A DNA stretch of 64,000 bases from NCBI GenBank assembly GCA_016290835.1, contig JAEEVG010000005.1, positions 18,660 through 82,659 of the forward strand, given 5' to 3'. Below, in pieces: positions 1 to 11,567 of the stretch. The notes beneath the pieces are model-generated. The model saw nothing but the letters and a program-made list of their open reading frames with translations, was not told the DNA's origin and did no database searches. The first letter of the stretch is position 1, and each line of letters starts with the position of its first letter. Position numbers and translations under genes: made by a program. Source of the stretch: Bacteroidales bacterium (GTDB taxonomy: Bacteria; Bacteroidota; Bacteroidia; Bacteroidales; UBA932).

Positions 1-2
1 GG

Positions 3-128
3 GGCTATGCCAAGAAGATGTCCGGTTACCAGGCTAACAGCGGCCTGATGTTCGATGAACTCCGTGCCATTGACAAGGGACCGCAGACCCTGACGGCAAC
101 CGACCAGGAAGAAGAAAGCACCGAATGA
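3..128 (+). CDS. C-terminal end of an unidentified protein (partial)
   Basis: The frame is open from the left edge and stops at TGA 126-128. Only the last 41 residues are visible. They are hydrophilic and end in an acidic tail (QEEESTE). Nothing in them identifies a family. The stop overlaps the next start in an ATGA arrangement (ATG at 125), which suggests the two genes are cotranscribed and translationally coupled. The GC-rich codon use matches the next gene, so it is probably a real gene end rather than a chance frame. Confidence 0.55.
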   Translation, partial: GYAKKMSGYQANSGLMFDELRAIDKGPQTLTATDQEEESTE

Positions 129-958
129 CAAAGGGCATCCATATCTGGAGTACGGCGCCCGGTGAGAAAAAACGGGGCGGAAATCCGTATGCGCCGGCCT
201 ATTTCGAATTGGTATGCCTGGCGCTTTCGGCCCTGATGTGGCGGAAACTGAACGGCCCCATCAAGTTCTATACGGATACGGAGGCCTTCACCTGGTTCCA
301 ACTCCATGATTTGCTGGATATCTGGGATGGCGGTGTCGATACCGAGGCATTGGATTCGATCCCCCGTTCCATCAATCAGGAGATCTTCTGGGCCGGATCC
401 AAGTTGTTCGCCCTCCGGGCGGAAACCGCGCCGGTGGCCATGGTGGATACCGATCTGATTATCTGGAAACCGCTGGAGGATCTGTTGGACGGTCCCTTGA
501 CGGTATTGCACCGGGAAGAGATCATCGACTGCTATATTCCGATGGAATACCTGAAGAAACGCCCCGGTTACCAATTCGACCCCCAGTGGGACTGGACGGT
601 CAAGCCTTGTAACACGGCCTTTGCGTATTTTGGGGACGATGCCTTTAAAAAGCAATATGTGGACAAGGCCATTGACTTTATGACGGACAATTCTGTCTAT
701 CCCATGGAGATGGTTTCCCAGATGGTTTTCGCCGAGCAGCGGCTGCTGGCGATGGAAGCCCGGAAGGAAAGCATCCGGATCAATGCCCTCATCAAGGATC
801 CTTTCGAGGAGGACAATACCCTTTTCACGCATCTATGGGGGGCCAAGCAAATTGCCCGCTCCAACCCTGAACAATGCGAAATCCTGGTCCGGGCGATGAT
901 GAACAAGATCCGGGAAGAGAATGTTGTCATCTATAACAAACTCTTGAAACTGGCATAA
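125..958 (+). CDS. Glycosyltransferase-like protein (possible DUF6734 type)
   Basis: A 277-residue soluble protein with no signal peptide or membrane segment. A DTD triplet in VAMVDTDLIIWKPLEDLL (about residues 107-124) follows a hydrophobic strand. This is the usual arrangement of the metal and nucleotide-sugar binding DxD motif in GT-A fold transferases. Near the N-terminus, AYFELVCLALSALMW and the later FYTDTEAF also resemble the first part of such a fold. From memory, Bacteroidota proteins of the DUF6734 type look like this, but I could not search. The start overlaps the upstream stop by four bases, so it is likely the second gene of an operon. Substrate unknown. Confidence 0.6.
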   Translation: MTKGIHIWSTAPGEKKRGGNPYAPAYFELVCLALSALMWRKLNGPIKFYTDTEAFTWFQLHDLLDIWDGGVDTEALDSIPRSINQEIFWAGSKLFALRAETAPVAMVDTDLIIWKPLEDLLDGPLTVLHREEIIDCYIPMEYLKKRPGYQFDPQWDWTVKPCNTAFAYFGDDAFKKQYVDKAIDFMTDNSVYPMEMVSQMVFAEQRLLAMEARKESIRINALIKDPFEEDNTLFTHLWGAKQIARSNPEQCEILVRAMMNKIREENVVIYNKLLKLA

Positions 959-994
959 AGGTGGTTTATTGACAGGGGATTGTTGATAACTTTT

Positions 995-4103
<3,109 letters not shown>

Positions 4104-4121
4104 CATTTAATTCAAGATAGT

Positions 4122-5105
4122 ATGACAACAGGTAACGTCCGCCCCGCGAATATGGAGCGCATCACCACGCCCGAACTGGCCCGGGTATTCATCGAAGAAC
4201 AAATCACGCTGCTGCGCGAGCAGATCGGCGACAAGAAGGTGCTGCTGGCCCTGTCGGGCGGCGTGGACTCTTCCGTGGTCGCGGCGTTGCTGATCAAAGC
4301 CGTGGGGAAGCAGCTGGTCTCCGTGCACGTCAACCACGGTCTGCTGCGCAAGGGTGAGCCCGAGCAGGTGGTCCGCGTGTTCCGCGACGAGCTCGACGCC
4401 AACCTGATCTACGTGGATGCCGTGGACCGTTTCCTCGACAAGCTCGCCGGCGTGGCCGATCCCGAGCAGAAAAGGAAAATCATCGGCGCGGAATTCATCC
4501 GCGTGTTCGAGGAGGAGGCCCGCAAGCTCGAGGGCATCAGTTTCCTGGCCCAGGGGACGATTTATCCCGATATCATCGAGTCCGGCCCCGTGAAGTCGCA
4601 CCACAATGTGGGCGGCCTGCCGGACGATCTCCAGTTCGAGCTCGTGGAGCCCATCAAGCTGCTCTTCAAGGACGAGGTCCGCGTGGTCGGCAAGGCCCTG
4701 GGCCTGCCTGACAACATGGTCTTCCGCCAGCCGTTCCCCGGCCCCGGACTGGGTGTCCGCTGCACGGGCGCCATCACGCGCGACCGGCTGGAGGCCCTGC
4801 GCGAGAGCGATGCCATCCTGCGCGAGGAGTTCGCCAAGAACGGCCTGGAGGGCAAGGTGTGGCAGTATTTCACGGTGGTCCCCGACTACAAGTCGACGGG
4901 TGTCAAGGAAGGCAAGCGCAGCTGGGACTGGCCGGTGATCATCCGTGCCGTGAACACCCGCGACGCCATGACCGCCACCATCGAGGAGATCCCCTATGCG
5001 CTGCTGCATCATATCACCAAGCGCATCATCACGGAAGTCCCGGGCGTGAACCGCGTGCTGTACGACCTCACGCCGAAGCCGACCGGAACCATCGAATGGG
5101 AATAA
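4122..5105 (+). CDS. GMP synthase paralogue lacking the amidotransferase domain
   Basis: A 327-residue protein homologous to the ATP pyrophosphatase and dimerisation domains of GuaA. It has PP-loop ALSGGVDSSVVAALL near residue 40, the conserved [10 protein letters not shown] and FRQPFPGPGLGVR segments, and the C-terminal KPTGTIEWE. The first domain is absent: only about 25 residues precede the ATPPase. Split GMP synthases of archaea use a separate amidotransferase subunit, but none is visible here. The protein may use free ammonia, borrow glutaminase activity from the neighbouring GuaA, or have another adenylating role. It sits between guaA and a nucleobase permease in the same direction. All PP-loop residues look intact. 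Confidence 0.9.
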   Translation: MTTGNVRPANMERITTPELARVFIEEQITLLREQIGDKKVLLALSGGVDSSVVAALLIKAVGKQLVSVHVNHGLLRKGEPEQVVRVFRDELDANLIYVDAVDRFLDKLAGVADPEQKRKIIGAEFIRVFEEEARKLEGISFLAQGTIYPDIIESGPVKSHHNVGGLPDDLQFELVEPIKLLFKDEVRVVGKALGLPDNMVFRQPFPGPGLGVRCTGAITRDRLEALRESDAILREEFAKNGLEGKVWQYFTVVPDYKSTGVKEGKRSWDWPVIIRAVNTRDAMTATIEEIPYALLHHITKRIITEVPGVNRVLYDLTPKPTGTIEWE

Positions 5106-5127
5106 TCACTTTTAATCACACATAGCA

Positions 5128-6495
5128 ATGGCTAAAGTACAGAACGACCAGGCAATTTATGACGCCCGTCCGCTTGGCGCGGGTAAAATGACCGTCCTCG
5201 GCCTCCAGCATCTCTTCGCGATGTTCGGGGCCACCGTCCTCGTTCCGGTGATTACCGGACTTTCCGTTTCCGCGACCCTGCTTTTTGCAGGCATCGGCAC
5301 GCTGCTCTTCCACCTGCTCACCAAGATGAAGGTCCCCGCCTTCCTCGGCTCTTCCTTCGCCTTCCTGGGCGGATATGCGGCCGTGACGCAGATGGGTGCT
5401 GAGAAGGGGCTTGATCTTGCCGCTTCGCTGCCGTATGCGTGCATCGGCGTATTCTTCGCCGCCCTGATGTACTTCGTGCTGGCGGGCCTGTTCGCGGCCT
5501 TCGGTGCCAAGAAGGTGCTCCGTTTCTTCCCGCCCATCGTGACCGGTCCGATCATCATCGCCATCGGTCTGACCCTGTCCGGTTCCGCCATCCAGAACTG
5601 CAGCCAGAACTGGTGGATCGCCCTCGTGGCCGTGCTGATCGTGGTGGTCTGCAACATCTGGGGCAAGGGGATGATCAAGATCGTCCCGATCCTGCTGGGT
5701 GTGCTGGGTTCCTACATCGTGGCCGCCTGCTTCGGTCAGGTGGATTTCACGCAGGTGAAGGAAGCCGCCTGGGTCGGCCTGCCGTTCTCCTGGAACAATA
5801 CCGCTTTTGCGGTGTTCAAGAATCCCGACTGGGGTCTGGTGGTGGCCGCCATCATCGCCATCCTGCCGATTTCGCTCGCGACGATGGTGGAGCACATCGG
5901 CGATATGTGCGCCATCTCCTCGACGACGGGGATCAACTACCTCGAGGATCCGGGTCTGCACCGCACCCTGATGGGTGACGGTCTCGCCACCGCCGTGGCT
6001 TCCCTGTTCGGCGCTCCCGCCAACACGACCTACGGTGAGAATACCGGCGTGCTCAACATCACCAAGGTGTTCGATCCGCGCGTGATCCGCATCGCCGCCT
6101 GCTTTGCCATCCTGCTGGCTTTCTGCCCGAAGTTCGCTGCGCTCATCGGAGTGATGCCGGCTGCGACCATCGGCGGTGTGTCGCTGGTCCTCTATGGTAT
6201 GATTTCCGCGGTCGGTGTGCGTAATGTCGTCGAGAATCAGGTGGACTTCACTTCTTCTCGCAATCTGATCATCGCTGCCCTCATCCTGGTGCTGGCCATC
6301 GGTATCAAGTACGGTGCGAACGATTCGATCGATCTTGGCTTTACTTCGCTGAGCGGTCTGGCCGTGGCGGCGCTCGTGGGTATTATCCTGAATGCCGTGC
6401 TGCCGGGTAATGATTATGAGTTCGGCAAGGGGAAGCCGGGTGATGTGTCCGTGAATTTTGGTCCGCGCTTGGAGCAGGAGCCCAAGAAGGACTAA
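5128..6495 (+). CDS. Uracil/xanthine permease, NCS2 family (UraA-like)
   Basis: A 455-residue inner-membrane transporter with many hydrophobic segments, as expected for the 14-helix NCS2 fold. Family signatures include LGLQHLFAMFGATVLVPVITG near residue 25, VPAFLGSSFAFLGGY, and NTTYGENTGVLNITKVFDPR near residue 300. These resemble UraA (uracil:H+ symport) more than the xanthine or urate branches, but the position after guaB-guaA makes purine uptake possible. It starts 22 bases after the short GMP synthase and is probably cotranscribed. A palindromic repeat follows the stop. Confidence 0.88.
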   Translation: MAKVQNDQAIYDARPLGAGKMTVLGLQHLFAMFGATVLVPVITGLSVSATLLFAGIGTLLFHLLTKMKVPAFLGSSFAFLGGYAAVTQMGAEKGLDLAASLPYACIGVFFAALMYFVLAGLFAAFGAKKVLRFFPPIVTGPIIIAIGLTLSGSAIQNCSQNWWIALVAVLIVVVCNIWGKGMIKIVPILLGVLGSYIVAACFGQVDFTQVKEAAWVGLPFSWNNTAFAVFKNPDWGLVVAAIIAILPISLATMVEHIGDMCAISSTTGINYLEDPGLHRTLMGDGLATAVASLFGAPANTTYGENTGVLNITKVFDPRVIRIAACFAILLAFCPKFAALIGVMPAATIGGVSLVLYGMISAVGVRNVVENQVDFTSSRNLIIAALILVLAIGIKYGANDSIDLGFTSLSGLAVAALVGIILNAVLPGNDYEFGKGKPGDVSVNFGPRLEQEPKKD

Positions 6496-6509
6496 GTTTT
6501 TTGGGCTAC

Positions 6510-6586
6510 GGCCGGACAGAGCGATCCCCCGGAAGCAGAAATGAACCCTGTCGGGAAATGCTTCCGGGGGATCGTCTGTCCCGGCC
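6510..6586. repeat. Palindromic repeat, copy 1 (about 28-base arms)
   Basis: Left arm 6510-6537 and right arm 6559-6586 form an imperfect 28-base inverted repeat around the core CGGAAGCA...TGCTTCCG, with a 21-base spacer. The same element, spacer included, recurs at 11416-11492 and partly at 11493-11555. It lies between the convergent permease and HAD phosphatase genes and could act as a transcription terminator for both. Confidence 0.85.
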
Positions 6587-6612
6587 TTGGTCCTACTGAT
6601 CGTCGTATCCGG

Positions 6613-6728
6613 GCGGGAAGACCGGCCTCCGGCGAAGGCTCAGCCGCAGCAGGACCCGTTCCGCCGGGTCCGGTCCCCGCTTGCGGGGAGCGAGGATGGA
6701 CGCCGAGACGGAGGCGCGGTCTTCCCGC
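6613..6728. repeat. 116-base dispersed element with terminal inverted repeats
   Basis: The ends GCGGGAAGACCG (6613-6624) and CGGTCTTCCCGC (6717-6728) are perfect 12-base inverted repeats. Nearly the whole element recurs in opposite orientation at 36481-36595. It ends five bases from the stop codon of the HAD gene. No coding potential. It resembles a MITE-like or REP-derived intergenic repeat. Confidence 0.8.
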
Positions 6729-6733
6729 TCCGG

Positions 6734-7570
6734 TTATTTGGAGAGGCGGGTGAGGACCCAGTCGGCCCGGATTTTGTCGATGATGGCGGTGACGATGGCG
6801 TAGGCGGGGCTCTGTCTGGTGTAGACCGCCGGGACGGCGAAGGCGACGCGGCCCTGGCGCTTGAGCTTTGCCGCGGTAGCCTTTTTGCGCTCGTTCTGCG
6901 GATCATAGACCGCGATCGAGTGGCCGCCGAACATCCCCACGATCTTCATGCAGGGCACGTCGGTGTCCCCGTCGCCGAAATAGATCATGTGCGAGAAGGG
7001 GATGCGCTTCTTGTCCTCGGCCATCGAGGCGTTGACCTGCTTGTTGTCGCGGGCGCTGAAGATGCCCTTGCTGATCTTGAAGAGGAACTGTGTCTTGGCG
7101 GTGTAGTCCACGGCGATGCCCGGCCACTGGGCCTCGCCTTTCTCATCGTAGATGAAGGTGCCGGCGAAGATGTGCTTGAACTCCTTGGCGATGGGGCTGC
7201 CTTCGATGATCTCCTTCAGGCCCGAGGAATTGATGTAGTGCTCGATGCGCACGCCGTGCGCGCGGCCGTACTCGTTGATGAGCCGGAACCAGTCCCGGAC
7301 TCCTTCGAAGAGCTGGATGTCCTTGCCGAAACGGCGGAAATCTTCGCGGCGCAGGGTGATGGCGTTGCGCTTCGCCTCGTCGAACATCAGTTTCATATAG
7401 GAAAGGACGTTGGACGCGTCCTGGCCGATGGCGATGTTGTCCGAGGCACGCCAGAATTCGTCGGCCGTCTTGCCGACGGCCTGGATGAAGCCGAATTCCT
7501 GCATATTGCCCGGCGAGAGGGTGCCGTCATAATCGTATATCAGTGCGACGAGGGGTTTCTTCTGGCTCAT
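6734..7570 (-). CDS. HAD-superfamily hydrolase (phosphatase-like)
   Basis: A 278-residue cytosolic protein. HAD motif I is YDYDGTLSPG near residue 14, with the nucleophile and acid/base Asp residues two apart. Motif II could be the Ser of YINSSGL near residue 115. Motif IV is YFGDGDTDVPCMK near residue 195, followed by a GGHSIAVYDP segment. The layout resembles phosphoserine-phosphatase-type HADs, but the substrate cannot be read from sequence. It is divergent from the acyl-CoA synthetase and convergent with the permease. Confidence 0.85.
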   Translation of the reverse strand: MSQKKPLVALIYDYDGTLSPGNMQEFGFIQAVGKTADEFWRASDNIAIGQDASNVLSYMKLMFDEAKRNAITLRREDFRRFGKDIQLFEGVRDWFRLINEYGRAHGVRIEHYINSSGLKEIIEGSPIAKEFKHIFAGTFIYDEKGEAQWPGIAVDYTAKTQFLFKISKGIFSARDNKQVNASMAEDKKRIPFSHMIYFGDGDTDVPCMKIVGMFGGHSIAVYDPQNERKKATAAKLKRQGRVAFAVPAVYTRQSPAYAIVTAIIDKIRADWVLTRLSK

Positions 7571-7638
7571 AGTTCACCACATATATTGACATTTCGCCCC
7601 AAATATCGGAATTATTCGCCACATACGCACGCGATGCG

Positions 7639-7669
7639 TTGCAAAAAAACCGGTACTGCCGTACTTTTG
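7639..7669 (+). promoter_or_regulatory. Putative promoter for the acyl-CoA synthetase gene
   Basis: TTG at 7639-7641 and TACTTTTG at 7662-7669 with a 20-base gap fit the Bacteroidota TTG / TAnnTTTG pattern. The box is 31 bases before the start codon at 7701. Confidence 0.6.
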
Positions 7670-7700
7670 AGAATTCTTTTGAACATTATTCACACAAGAC

Positions 7701-9347
7701 ATGGAAAAATATCCGCACTACCTGGAGCGTCTGCAGAACGCCACCCGCAAGTACTGGGACAAGGCCGCCCTCAACAGCATCGGCGGCGAGTCCTTCACCT
7801 ATGGCCAGATGGCCACCCAGATTGAAAAATTCCACCTCGTCTTCGACAAGATGGGGGTCAAGCCCGGCAGCAAGATCGCCCTCTGGGCCCGCAACGGCGC
7901 CCGCTGGGGTATGGCTTACCTGGCCGTCAATACCTACCAGACCGTCATCGTCCCGCTGCTCGCCGACTTCACGGCCGAAAGCGCCTCCTTCCTGGTGAAC
8001 CACTCCGAGAGCATCGCCCTCTTCACCAATGAGGACAAGTTCAAGCAGATGGACATCAATTCGATGCCGGCCCTAAAGATGGTCGTCGACGTGGATACCT
8101 GGAAGGTGCTCTGGTCCGCCTCCGAGGAGCTCACCGCCATCTACAACCAGATGGACGCCCTCTTCGCGGAGAAGTGGCCCAACGGCTACGGCCCGGACGA
8201 CGTCGTCTTCCCGACCGACAACTGGGACGAACTCTCCACCATCAACTACACCTCCGGCTCCACCGGCGATCCGAAGGGCGTGATGCTGACCTACCGCAAC
8301 TTCAGCGCGACGGTCGACTACAGCCAGCGCAATGTCCCTGCCGGCGACAAGATGGTTTCGATGCTTCCGATGGCCCATATGTACGGCCTGGTGATCGAGT
8401 TCATCTACCCGCTCTGCAACGGCACCGCCATCTACTGGCTCGGCAAGGCGCCGACCCCGGCCACCCTGCTCAAGGCCTTCGCCGACGTCAAGCCCTACCT
8501 GCTCATCACCGTCCCCCTCGTGATGGAGAAGATCTACAAGTCCAAGATCAAGCCGACCCTGGACAAGCCCGCCGTCAAGTTCCTGCTCAAGGTCCCCGGG
8601 CTCAACCAGATCATCTACAAGAAGGTCAAGGACGGTCTCGTTGCGGCTTTCGGCGGCAACGTCCAGGAGTTCATCATGGGCGGCGCCCCCCTCAACCCCG
8701 AAGTCGAGCGCATCTTCCGGAAGATCAAATTCCCGTACCTGGTGGGTTACGGCATGACCGAGGCCTGCCCGCTGCTGGCCTATGAGCACTGGACCAAGTT
8801 CGTCCCGGGCTCCTGCGGCAAGGCCGTGGACTGCGCCACCGTCCGCATTGACTCTGAGGATCCCCAGCATATCGCCGGCGAGATCCAGGCCAAAGGCGAG
8901 AACATCACCATCGGATACTTCAAGAACCCGGAGGCTTCCGCCAACGCTTTCACCGACGACGGATTCCTGCGCACCGGCGACCTGGGCATTATGGACAAGG
9001 ACGGCAACATCTTCATCAAGGGCCGCTCCAAGAGCATGATCCTGACCGCCAACGGCCAGAACGTCTATCCGGAGGAGCTCGAGTCCATCGTCAACAACCA
9101 GCCCTGCGTGGCCGAGTCCGTGGTCGTGGACCGCGCCGGCAAGATCGTGGCGCTGGTCTATCTCGACAAGGATGCCATCAAGGCCGCGGGCCTGGACGAC
9201 GAGGCCGTCTCCGATCTGCCCGAGCGCATCCGCGTCGGCGCCAACCGCCAACTCCCTGCCTACAGCAAGATCACCAAGGTCGAGCCCGTGCTCGTGCCCT
9301 TCGAGAAGACTCCGAAAATGAGCATCAAGCGCTTCCTGTACAAATAA
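7701..9347 (+). CDS. Long-chain fatty acid--CoA ligase / AMP-binding synthetase
   Basis: A 548-residue AMP-forming synthetase that would activate a carboxylate, probably a fatty acid, to acyl-AMP and then acyl-CoA. The P-loop-like motif YTSGSTGDPKGVMLTY is near residue 185, followed by the adenylation core GYGMTEACPLL (about residue 350), LRTGDLG (about 427) and KGRSKSMILTANGQNVYPEELE. The catalytic Lys of the C-terminal lobe is probably in TPKMSIKRFLYK. Length and motifs fit the shorter bacterial FadD-like group. It is a single gene followed by a clear terminator. Confidence 0.9.
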   Translation: MEKYPHYLERLQNATRKYWDKAALNSIGGESFTYGQMATQIEKFHLVFDKMGVKPGSKIALWARNGARWGMAYLAVNTYQTVIVPLLADFTAESASFLVNHSESIALFTNEDKFKQMDINSMPALKMVVDVDTWKVLWSASEELTAIYNQMDALFAEKWPNGYGPDDVVFPTDNWDELSTINYTSGSTGDPKGVMLTYRNFSATVDYSQRNVPAGDKMVSMLPMAHMYGLVIEFIYPLCNGTAIYWLGKAPTPATLLKAFADVKPYLLITVPLVMEKIYKSKIKPTLDKPAVKFLLKVPGLNQIIYKKVKDGLVAAFGGNVQEFIMGGAPLNPEVERIFRKIKFPYLVGYGMTEACPLLAYEHWTKFVPGSCGKAVDCATVRIDSEDPQHIAGEIQAKGENITIGYFKNPEASANAFTDDGFLRTGDLGIMDKDGNIFIKGRSKSMILTANGQNVYPEELESIVNNQPCVAESVVVDRAGKIVALVYLDKDAIKAAGLDDEAVSDLPERIRVGANRQLPAYSKITKVEPVLVPFEKTPKMSIKRFLYK

Positions 9348-9388
9348 TCCTGACAAATTGTCACTGGAACGCCATTTGAAACAAATCC

Positions 9389-9416
9389 GGGTGCAACGCT
9401 TTGTTGCACCCTTTTT
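9389..9416 (+). terminator. Rho-independent terminator of the acyl-CoA synthetase gene
   Basis: A perfect 9-bp stem GGGTGCAAC / GTTGCACCC (9389-9397 and 9403-9411) with a 5-base loop, followed by TTTTT (9412-9416). Confidence 0.92.
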
Positions 9417-9514
9417 CTTTCGTTTATTGTCTGCCGGCTGTGCTGCGTGCAAAACCGTAGCCGCCCGTGGCTCGTGAACGGGATGACAAGAATTAAAATA
9501 AAAAGATAAAGAAT

Positions 9515-11410
9515 ATGGCTACTAAAACGCTTTCGGGTAAAATCGGTGTGACCACCGAAAACATCTTCCCGGTCATCAAGCAATTCCTCTATTCAGACCA
9601 CGAAATCTTCCTCCGCGAACTCGTCGCCAACGCCGTCGACGCCACGCGCAAACTCCAGGCCCTCGCCTCCAGCGGCGACTTCAAAGCCGAACTCGGCGAA
9701 CTGAAAGTCACCATCGAACTCGACGAAGACCAGAAGGTCCTCCGCATCTCCGACCGCGGCATCGGCATGACCGAAGACGAAGTGGACCGCTACATCAACC
9801 AGATCGCCTTCTCCTCCGCCGGCGAATTCCTCGAGAAATACAAAGACCAGATGGGCTCCATCATCGGCCACTTCGGCCTGGGCTTCTACTCCGCCTTCAT
9901 GGTGAGCAAGAAAGTCACCATCGACTCGCTGAGCTGGCAGGAAGGCGCCAAGCCCGTCTTTTGGTCCTGCGACGGCTCCCCGGAATTCACGATGGAAGAA
10001 GGCACGCGCACGGACCGCGGCACCACCGTCACCCTCTACCTCGACGACGACTCCACGGAATTCGCCTCCAAGGGCCGCATCAGCCAGTTGCTCGGCAAAT
10101 ACTGTAAGTTCATGCCCCTCCCCGTGGTCTTCGGCAAGAAGACCGAATGGAAGGACGGCAAGAGCGTCGAGACCGACGAGGACAAGGTCATCAACGACAT
10201 CGAGCCCATCTGGACCAAGACCCCGTCCGAACTCAAGGACGAGGACTACCTCAAGTTCTACCGCGCCCTCTACCCGATGGAGGAAGATCCGATGTTCTGG
10301 ATCCACCTCAATGTCGATTATCCCTTCACCCTCACCGGTGTGCTCTATTTCCCGAAGATCAAGGAGCGGATGGCCATCGACAAGAACAAGATCCAGCTCT
10401 ATTGCAACCAGATGTTCGTCACCGACCACGTGGACAATATCGTCCCGGACTTCCTGACCCTGCTGCACGGCGTGATCGACTCCCCGGACATCCCGCTCAA
10501 CGTCTCCCGCAGCTATCTCCAGAGCGACGCTAACGTCGAGAAGATCAGCACCTACATCACCAAGAAGGTGGCCGACCGCCTGGAGGAGATTTTCAAGGAG
10601 CAGCGCGAGCAGTATGAGCAGAAGTGGGACAACATCAAGCTCTTCATCGAGTACGGCATGCTCACCGACGAGAAGTTCTGCGAGCGCGCCCTGGGCTTCG
10701 CCCTGCTCAAGAATACTGACGGCAAGTATTTCAGCCTGCCCGACTACCGCACGGCCATCGAGCCGGTCCAGACCGACAAGGACCAGAATGTGGTCTATCT
10801 CTATGCCACCAAGCCGGTCGAGCAGTACAGCTGGATCGAGGGGGCCAAGAACCAGGGCTACGACGTCCTGCTGATGGATTGCGAGCTGGACAGCCACTTC
10901 GTGGGGCTGCTGGAGAGCAAGGTCGAGAAGACGCGTTTCGCCCGCGTGGACAGTGATTCCGTGGACAACCTGATTCCCAAGGAGGATAAGGTGAAGCCGC
11001 AGATGTCGGACGAGGACAAGAAGACGCTCGAGGATCTCTTCAAGGCGGTTCTTCCGGAGGGCAACGACTATTTGGTCGAGGCGCAGAATCTGGGCGAGAC
11101 CGCGGCGCCGGTGCTCATTACGCAGAGCGAGTTTATGCGGCGGTATCGGGAGATGAGCGTATTGAGCGGGGGGATGAATTACTATGGTTCCCTGCCGGAG
11201 GCGTACAATATTCTCGTGAATATGGAGAATCCGCTGATTGCGAAGATCTGGGGTGGCAAGAAGGAGGCGGGGGAGACGGCTCCTGCGGATTTTGCGAAGG
11301 AGAATGAGTTGCTGCGGCAGGTGGTGGATTTGGCGTTGCTGGGGAACGGTATGCTCAAAGGCAAGGCGCTTGCCGACTTCATTTCCCGCAGCCAGAAACT
11401 GTTACAGTAG
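9515..11410 (+). CDS. htpG: Molecular chaperone HtpG (Hsp90)
   Basis: An ATP-dependent cytosolic chaperone that acts as a dimer. The 631 residues are near the usual HtpG length. The GHKL ATPase is N-terminal: FLRELVANAVDATRKL carries the Asn/Asp pair (the common form is RELISNASDA), then DRGIGMTEDEVDRYI and GHFGLGFYSAFMV. The middle domain includes LNVSRSYLQSDANVEKI with the conserved Arg. The C-terminal domain ends near SRSQKLLQ. It is a monocistronic gene between a terminator and a palindromic repeat. No heat-shock operator was recognised upstream. Confidence 0.96.
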   Translation: MATKTLSGKIGVTTENIFPVIKQFLYSDHEIFLRELVANAVDATRKLQALASSGDFKAELGELKVTIELDEDQKVLRISDRGIGMTEDEVDRYINQIAFSSAGEFLEKYKDQMGSIIGHFGLGFYSAFMVSKKVTIDSLSWQEGAKPVFWSCDGSPEFTMEEGTRTDRGTTVTLYLDDDSTEFASKGRISQLLGKYCKFMPLPVVFGKKTEWKDGKSVETDEDKVINDIEPIWTKTPSELKDEDYLKFYRALYPMEEDPMFWIHLNVDYPFTLTGVLYFPKIKERMAIDKNKIQLYCNQMFVTDHVDNIVPDFLTLLHGVIDSPDIPLNVSRSYLQSDANVEKISTYITKKVADRLEEIFKEQREQYEQKWDNIKLFIEYGMLTDEKFCERALGFALLKNTDGKYFSLPDYRTAIEPVQTDKDQNVVYLYATKPVEQYSWIEGAKNQGYDVLLMDCELDSHFVGLLESKVEKTRFARVDSDSVDNLIPKEDKVKPQMSDEDKKTLEDLFKAVLPEGNDYLVEAQNLGETAAPVLITQSEFMRRYREMSVLSGGMNYYGSLPEAYNILVNMENPLIAKIWGGKKEAGETAPADFAKENELLRQVVDLALLGNGMLKGKALADFISRSQKLLQ

Positions 11411-11415
11411 GGTAC

Positions 11416-11492
11416 GGCCGGACAGAGCGATCCCCCGGAAGCAGAAATGAACCCTATCGGGAAATGCTTCCGGGGGATCGCTCTGTCCGGCC
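11416..11492. repeat. Palindromic repeat, copy 2 (perfect 28-base arms)
   Basis: Arms 11416-11443 and 11465-11492 are perfectly complementary over 28 bases around a 21-base spacer. The spacer differs from copy 1 at one position (CCCTATCGGG against CCCTGTCGGG). It lies six bases after the htpG stop, in the gap to the convergent GH97 gene. Confidence 0.9.
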
Positions 11493-11555
11493 TCATCCCG
11501 GAAGCAGAAATGAACCCTGTCGGGAAATGCTTCCGGGGGATCGTCTGTCCCGGCC
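11493..11555. repeat. Palindromic repeat, partial tandem copy 3
   Basis: Directly abuts copy 2. The first part of the left arm is missing: it begins at CCCGGAAGCA. The spacer and complete right arm follow, ending in CCCGGCC as in copy 1. The right arm carries the copy 1 variant (GTCTGTCCC). This looks like a partial tandem duplication, with its stop-proximal end 12 bases from the GH97 stop codon. Confidence 0.85.
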
Positions 11556-11567
11556 TCAGCCCGGCCG

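Noticed and set aside
6541-6753. Plus-strand open frame between the permease and HAD genes
   Set aside because: It is made of the palindromic and 116-base repeats and has no homology-like features.
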